The notes below the pieces were generated by a model. It worked only from the letters and a program-made list of their open reading frames with translations, was not told the origin of the DNA and did no database searches. Positions 59,681 to 64,000 of a DNA stretch of 64,000 nt are shown piece by piece; within the stretch, counting starts at the first letter, position 1, and the number at the start of each line of letters is the position of its first letter. This DNA is from MWBF01 sp040772005 (GTDB lineage: Bacteria; Chloroflexota; Anaerolineae; CG2-30-64-16), in assembly GCA_040772005.1 (NCBI GenBank), contig JAXGYZ010000011.1, forward strand, positions 145,911 through 209,910. Reading direction: 5' to 3'. A program made the translations under genes and the position numbers.

Positions 59681-60418
59681 TCAGCCCTGCGCGCCGGGCT
59701 TCTCCTTCAGCGCGCCGAGGCGGACGGCCATCTTGTACAGCCCCTTGCCCATGTGCGTGGTTTGCAGGCCCTCCTCGAAGCTCAGGGCAATTCCCTCCTG
59801 GCGATAGCGCAGGTAAGTCTTGATCTCTGGGATCATGGCGACCATGAAGAGCAGGTTGATCGCCAGGGCGAAGACGGCGAAACGCCAGTCTTGTGTGCGG
59901 AACCACAGCCAGGGGATCATCAGCCACATCCAGCCGATAAAGGTGACCATCCCGTCACGGATGACCAGCAGCCCCAGGAGCGTGCCGGCGAGCCAGGTGA
60001 CGAGTGCGCCGAGCGGGTCCACGGCCAGGAATCCCGCGTAGGCGGCGGACAGGCCGCGGCCGCCGTGGAACCGGTAATAAACCGGCCAGATGTGCCCCAC
60101 CATCCCGGCCACCGCGGTGAGCAGGTAGTACGGCTGCGCCGGATCAGCCCAGAAGCGGAAGGCGAGGGTCGGCAGCAGCACCTTCAAGACATCCAGGATG
60201 CCCGCGCTGGCGCCCGCCCACGGGCCGGTGCGGTTGCCCAGCGTGCTGGCGCTCACGGCGTGCAGACGCAGCGGCCGCTCCGCATCGGTGGACGAGATGA
60301 GGGTGTCCTCCGTCAGGTCGGCGCCCGGCGCCACAAAGTGCCCGATGACGCGCGCGAAGGAGATCGAGCCGAGCAGGTAGCCCACGATCATGGCGAGGCC
60401 GGCGATAACGGTATCCAT
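59681..60418 (-). CDS. plsY: Glycerol-3-phosphate acyltransferase PlsY family
   Basis: PlsY uses acyl phosphate to acylate glycerol 3-phosphate, the first step of membrane lipid synthesis. The 245-residue protein has GYLLGSISFARVIG, the region SASTLGNRTGPWAGASAGILDVLKVLLPTLAF and GHIWPVYYRFHGGRGLSAAYAG, matching PlsY signature motifs. A charged C-terminal tail of about 45 residues is extra. GGAGGT is six bases before ATG 60418. Acyl phosphate could come from the FakA/FakB pair at 39.3-42.0 kb. Confidence 0.87.
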   Translation of the reverse strand: MDTVIAGLAMIVGYLLGSISFARVIGHFVAPGADLTEDTLISSTDAERPLRLHAVSASTLGNRTGPWAGASAGILDVLKVLLPTLAFRFWADPAQPYYLLTAVAGMVGHIWPVYYRFHGGRGLSAAYAGFLAVDPLGALVTWLAGTLLGLLVIRDGMVTFIGWMWLMIPWLWFRTQDWRFAVFALAINLLFMVAMIPEIKTYLRYRQEGIALSFEEGLQTTHMGKGLYKMAVRLGALKEKPGAQG

Positions 60419-60431
60419 GCAGTACCTCCGT

Positions 60432-62918
60432 TCAGGCGGGTTGCCGGTCGAGATAGACGCGGCCCTGGTTGCCATCCACGCTGACCGGCTGCCCTTCCCG
60501 GATGAGCCGGGTAGCGTTCTTGACGCCCACGACGGCAGGCAGGCCGTATTCGCGCGCGACGATAGCCGCGTGCGAGAGCTGCCCGCCCGTCTCGGCGACG
60601 ATCCCGCCGATGCTGGAGAAGAGCGGGGTCCAGCCGACATCGCTGTAGGGTACTACCAGGATGTCCTCACGTCCCAAGCAGGCCGGCGCAGCCGCCGGAT
60701 CATGCACGATGCGCGCCCGGCCTTGCACTGTGCCGGCGCTGCCCGCAATGCCGGTCAGGCAGGCGCCATCTTCTGCCGATGGTATAGTCGCGCGGGCCAA
60801 ATCCAGGTCGCCCGAGATGACGCTGGGCGGGGTGACCTGCGCGTCCGCCTCCAGCCTGGCCCGGCGCTCGGCAATCCGGTCACGCGCAGACTGAGCCGGC
60901 AGCTCGCCGCGCGCCAGCGCGGTCATCTCAGCGTACGCCAGGTAGAACAGGTCCTCGCGCGTGGCCAGGTCGCCGCGGGCGGTCAGCCGGTCACCGATGG
61001 CGAGAAACAGCCGCCGGAGCTGGAAGGAATATTCCGACATCAGCAGGCTGACGGCCTCACGCAGATCGATGGCCGCGGTGACGGATGCCAGCAAGCGCTC
61101 GAACACCAGCCGCGGGACGGGGCTGAGCTGGGCGCGCACGCGCTCGCGCGCGGCGGCGCGGGCCGCAGCGGCCACAGCGGGTGCGGCGGCATCCGGGTTC
61201 TCGGCGGCCCGGCTGACCGCGCGCCAGATGACCTCCGGGTTTTCGGCCCAGGTGCTTTCGCTGAAGTCCGAGCCGTTGCTGCTCAGGTAGCCGAAGCGCG
61301 CGAGGAACGCAGCAATCTCGGCCGGCAGCGCCTGTCCTGCAGGCGAGCCGGCGAGGCGCGCCTGGTGTTCGGCCCGGTGCATCAGGCCGAGGTCGCGCCT
61401 GGCTTCCGGCGGGAGCTGGCGGGCAAGCTCCGCCAGCCTGCCGATCTCACGGACGGGCTCCAGGCTCCGCAGGCCGGTCAGGCCGCGAATGAGGTCATTG
61501 AACGCAACATCTTTGACCCGCCGCTCGACCCAGCGGCGCAGCAGCGCGTTGCGCACCGCCAGGCCCATCATGCTGACAAAGAAGAGCCAGAAGGTGCTGT
61601 TGCGGCAGGCCACCAGCGTGTCGAGCGAGTCCAGCAGGTCGGCCAGCGGCGTCGGCGTCCAATCCTGGCCGCGATAGGGCTCCAGCCGGGCTTGCTGCTG
61701 GGCCAGCAGCGCAGCCTGTTGGGGCGGCAGCCGGCCGTGGCGGAAGGCCAATCGGGCCATGCGGCCCATCGCAAGCATCGCAGGCAGGTCCATGTGCATC
61801 TTGCGCTCCCGCTCGGCGCGCTCGGAGCGCAACATCATTTCCATGAAATTGGGGGGCAGGCCGACGCGGCCCAGCAGTTCGCCCATCAGGGTCATATCGG
61901 CGTAGACGCGCGAGCAGATGAGCGGCGTCAGGCGGGTGAAGTCGTAGGTGTTGGGCCCGATGAGCTCGGTAAACAGCTTGCCGAAGACCTCGCGCGCGAT
62001 GGCGTGGGTGTTGGTGCTATAGACCATCGGCTTGACCAGGCCGGGCGCCATATCGGATGTCAGGCGGCTGGAGTAGACGTGCCGGCCGGCCAGCGACGTG
62101 ATCGGGCGGCACTGGAGGATATGAAAAGCCCCATCATAAGCCCACTCGATGTCCCGCGGGCCGCCGGCGCGCGAGTCCAGGTCGCGCACGATGTGCGCCA
62201 GGCGCAGGATGTCCGCCTCGGCCAGCACGGGTGCTCCCGCGGTGCTCGGTGCGCATTCCGCCAGCACGCCCTGCGCATCGATCACGTAGCGGTCTGCCGC
62301 TGCCCTGCCGCTCACGAGGGTGTCGCCCAGGCCGTGGACGGCCTCGATGATCGTGCAAAACTCGCCTGAGACCGGGTCCACGCTGAAGGCCACGCCGGCG
62401 GCGGTGGCGGCCACCATGCGCTGCACGACGACTGCCATCGCCGGTGCGCTGCGGTCGCTGTCGGGCAGGGCCTCCTGCCGGGGCAGGTAGGCGGCCGCGC
62501 TGTGCGCAAACAGGGATGCCCAGCAGGTGCGGACTGCGGCCAGCAAGGCTGCCTCGCCTTCCACGTGGAGCACGGTGCTGTACTGGCCCGCATAGGAGGC
62601 GGTGCGCGCGTCCTCGCCCGTCGCAGAGGAGCGGACGGCCACCGGCCCGCCGAGGCTCCGATAGGCCTGCAGGATGGCCCGGGCGATGGGGGGCGGCAGC
62701 TCGGCGGTCTCGACCGTCGTGCGCAGCGCGCCGGAGGCGGAAGGGTCCGGCTCACCGGCGGCGGCGAGGAAGTCCCGGAATGCGGCGGTCGTGATGACGA
62801 AGCCGGCGGGTACGTTGGCGCCCTGCCGGGTCAGCCAGGCCAGCCCCGCGCCTTTGCCGCCGGAGAGCGCGGACTGCAGCGCAGTACGACTGGAAAGATC
62901 GACGACGTAGCGAGGCAT
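60432..62918 (-). CDS. PEP synthase/rifampicin phosphotransferase-like enzyme
   Basis: The 828-residue protein has an ATP-grasp N-terminal part (GGKGAGLAWLTRQGANVPAGFVITTAAF, VAVRSSATGEDARTASYAGQYSTVLHV, DIEWAYDGAFHILQCRPI). A long middle region is dissimilar to classic PEP synthase. The C-terminal swivelling domain has the phospho-His in GGQLSHAAIVAREYGLPAVVG (His near residue 783). The layout and length resemble rifampicin phosphotransferase (Rph), but a true substrate is not established. GGGAGAT precedes ATG 62918; the frame open to 63005 is not used. It follows the HlyD gene and precedes plsY. Confidence 0.83.
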   Translation of the reverse strand: MPRYVVDLSSRTALQSALSGGKGAGLAWLTRQGANVPAGFVITTAAFRDFLAAAGEPDPSASGALRTTVETAELPPPIARAILQAYRSLGGPVAVRSSATGEDARTASYAGQYSTVLHVEGEAALLAAVRTCWASLFAHSAAAYLPRQEALPDSDRSAPAMAVVVQRMVAATAAGVAFSVDPVSGEFCTIIEAVHGLGDTLVSGRAAADRYVIDAQGVLAECAPSTAGAPVLAEADILRLAHIVRDLDSRAGGPRDIEWAYDGAFHILQCRPITSLAGRHVYSSRLTSDMAPGLVKPMVYSTNTHAIAREVFGKLFTELIGPNTYDFTRLTPLICSRVYADMTLMGELLGRVGLPPNFMEMMLRSERAERERKMHMDLPAMLAMGRMARLAFRHGRLPPQQAALLAQQQARLEPYRGQDWTPTPLADLLDSLDTLVACRNSTFWLFFVSMMGLAVRNALLRRWVERRVKDVAFNDLIRGLTGLRSLEPVREIGRLAELARQLPPEARRDLGLMHRAEHQARLAGSPAGQALPAEIAAFLARFGYLSSNGSDFSESTWAENPEVIWRAVSRAAENPDAAAPAVAAAARAAARERVRAQLSPVPRLVFERLLASVTAAIDLREAVSLLMSEYSFQLRRLFLAIGDRLTARGDLATREDLFYLAYAEMTALARGELPAQSARDRIAERRARLEADAQVTPPSVISGDLDLARATIPSAEDGACLTGIAGSAGTVQGRARIVHDPAAAPACLGREDILVVPYSDVGWTPLFSSIGGIVAETGGQLSHAAIVAREYGLPAVVGVKNATRLIREGQPVSVDGNQGRVYLDRQPA

Positions 62919-63017
62919 GTGGATCTCCCGCCGGAACGCTTTGTAGTCCAGGGCCTTGTGCCCGTCCGCACGCCCACAAGGGGCCAGGCTACGGCCCGGA
63001 CGCAACGAATAGTCGTG

Positions 63018-64000
63018 CTATTTCATCTGAATTTCGACGAAGGTGCCCATCCCCCAGCGCAGGCCGGAATCCGCCGGCAGGTCGAGGTCGATGAGGACGT
63101 CATACACCTTGTCGCCCAGGCGCTCGCTGGCGAACGGCGCGATGCTCGCGACGGTCCCCTGGAACTCCAGCTCCGGCAGGGCGTCGATGCTCACGCGCAC
63201 CGGCTGGCCGACGCGCACCAGGTTCACGTCGCCCTCACCAAGGTCCTCGGTCCTGACGCGCAGGCGACTGAGGTCGCCCAGGCGGATGACGGTCGTCTGC
63301 GGGGTGACGAGCTCGCCCGCCTCGACCAGCACGGCGCCGACCGTGCCGGCAAAGGGGGCAGCCAACACCGCGTCTTCAAGCGCGTTGCGGGCCGCAGTCA
63401 CGGCCGCCTCGGCCTGGGCCACGGCCGCCTCGGCCACGGCCAGGTCCTCCGGCCGGGCGCCGGCCTGCAGGAGTTCGAGCTGGGCCTGTGCCTGCGCCAC
63501 CTGGGCCGTCGTGCTGTCGACCTTCGCCTGCGCTTGGGCCACCTGCGCCTCGGCAATGCTGACATTTGCCGCGGCACGCAGCGCCTGCGCCTCAGCCTGG
63601 GCCAGCCGACCGGCCGCCGTCTGCACGCCGGCCTGGGCCAGGGCGACCTGGGCCCGGGCAGCCGCGATGTCCTCGGCGCCGGCCCCCGCCCGCAACTGCT
63701 GCAGCCGGATTTCGGCAATGGTGACGAGCTGCTCGGCCGCGCCCAACTGGCCCTCCAGGAAATTGCCGGTCGCATCGCGCTGCTTCTGCAGCGCGTACAA
63801 CTCGTTCCTGGCCCGCTCGATCTCCTTCTCGGCAATCTGAACCTCGAACTGAGTGGCGCCGGCCAGCAGCTTGTTGAGGCTGGCCTGCGCACTGTTGAGG
63901 CTGGCCTGCGCGGCTGCGACATCGCCGCGCGCCGCCGTCACTGCACCCTCGGCCGCCTGCCGGTCGGCCTGGGCTGCGGCCAGGTTGCCTGCCGCCACCT
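63018..64000 (-). CDS. HlyD/MacA-type membrane fusion protein, 5' end outside window
   Basis: The C-terminal 327 codons or so of an efflux adaptor. The visible part has long coiled-coil stretches of AQA-type heptads with two related segments (LQQLRAGAGAEDIAAARAQVALAQAGV and LELLQAGARPEDLAVAEAAVAQAEAAV), then a lipoyl/barrel part: VLAAPFAGTVGAVLVEAGELVTPQTTVIRLGDLSRLRVRTED, and VRVSIDALPELEFQGTVASIAPFA. It would link an inner-membrane pump to the cell envelope. The N-terminal membrane anchor lies outside. It could serve the MacB-type permease at 56702. Confidence 0.85.
   Translation of the reverse strand, partial: VAAGNLAAAQADRQAAEGAVTAARGDVAAAQASLNSAQASLNKLLAGATQFEVQIAEKEIERARNELYALQKQRDATGNFLEGQLGAAEQLVTIAEIRLQQLRAGAGAEDIAAARAQVALAQAGVQTAAGRLAQAEAQALRAAANVSIAEAQVAQAQAKVDSTTAQVAQAQAQLELLQAGARPEDLAVAEAAVAQAEAAVTAARNALEDAVLAAPFAGTVGAVLVEAGELVTPQTTVIRLGDLSRLRVRTEDLGEGDVNLVRVGQPVRVSIDALPELEFQGTVASIAPFASERLGDKVYDVLIDLDLPADSGLRWGMGTFVEIQMK

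Noticed and set aside
60390..62369. Plus-strand ORF of 659 codons opposite the Rph-like gene
   Set aside because: Antisense shadow; Arg/Gln/Gly-rich with no domain.

Overview
The window is a high-GC bacterial chromosome segment of about 64 kb, most likely from a Chloroflexota (Anaerolineae-type) genome or metagenome bin. The phylum call is an inference from the Chloroflexi-like EF-Tu, the zinc-ribbon ribosomal proteins and the short palindromic repeats in many spacers. I see no rRNA, tRNA, CRISPR array, transposase or phage gene. Coding density is high, so many long antisense ORFs are only GC-rich shadows.

Region 1 (1-21800, all +) is the str/S10/spc/alpha superoperon: fusA (5' end cut by the window), tuf, rpsJ-rplC-rplD-rplW-rplB-rpsS-rplV-rpsC-rplP-rpmC-rpsQ-rplN-rplX-rplE-rpsN-rpsH-rplF-rplR-rpsE-rpmD-rplO-secY-adk-map-rpmJ-rpsM-rpsK-rpsD-rpoA-rplQ-truA-rplM-rpsI, then a mogA-like gene. 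infA is missing from its usual place between map and rpmJ. tuf has its own promoter, a structured leader that can be folded as a terminator/antiterminator, and unusual GGG-rich codon use. Seven longer spacers carry composite palindromes built from short degenerate words.

Region 2 (21800-26800) is mixed: a GHL10-type glycoside hydrolase-like protein, a PIG-L deacetylase, a double-AAA+ Clp/Hsp100 protein whose first ATPase site is degenerate, and a small unknown gene.

Region 3 (26787-42382, all -) is a long run of housekeeping genes. In transcription order: Asp23, FakA (DAK), FakB (DegV), recG, coaD, a coiled-coil protein, YceD, rpmF, fabD, fabG, Asp23, nusB, tatA/B, a TatA-TatC fusion, a COG2403 GTPase (cyclic 2,3-diphosphoglycerate synthetase-like), an unknown protein, AMMECR1 and a glycerophosphodiesterase. 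With the adjacent rpmB and rpe it resembles the Bacillus rpe/rpmB/yloU/yloV/recG/fabD/fabG and coaD/ylbN/rpmF neighbourhoods. It joins lipid synthesis, fatty-acid activation, translation and Tat export.

Region 4 (42500-50510) holds rpmB, rpe, a helical repeat protein, a beta-lactamase-fold lipoprotein-like protein, guaA-xpt (purine synthesis and salvage), a PlsC-like acyltransferase and a family 2 glycosyltransferase. Region 5 (50759-64000) holds a heterodimeric ABC exporter, a parallel beta-helix protein, a MacB/FtsX-type permease, PlsY, a rifampicin-phosphotransferase/PEP-synthase-like enzyme and a 5'-truncated HlyD-type adaptor.

The most unusual items are the natural TatA-TatC fusion, the Hsp100 protein with a dead first ATPase site and no middle domain, the facing pair of apparently leaderless genes at 50.5-50.8 kb, the run-on end of the beta-lactamase-like gene through its neighbour's terminator, and the several families of hairpin repeats in spacers.
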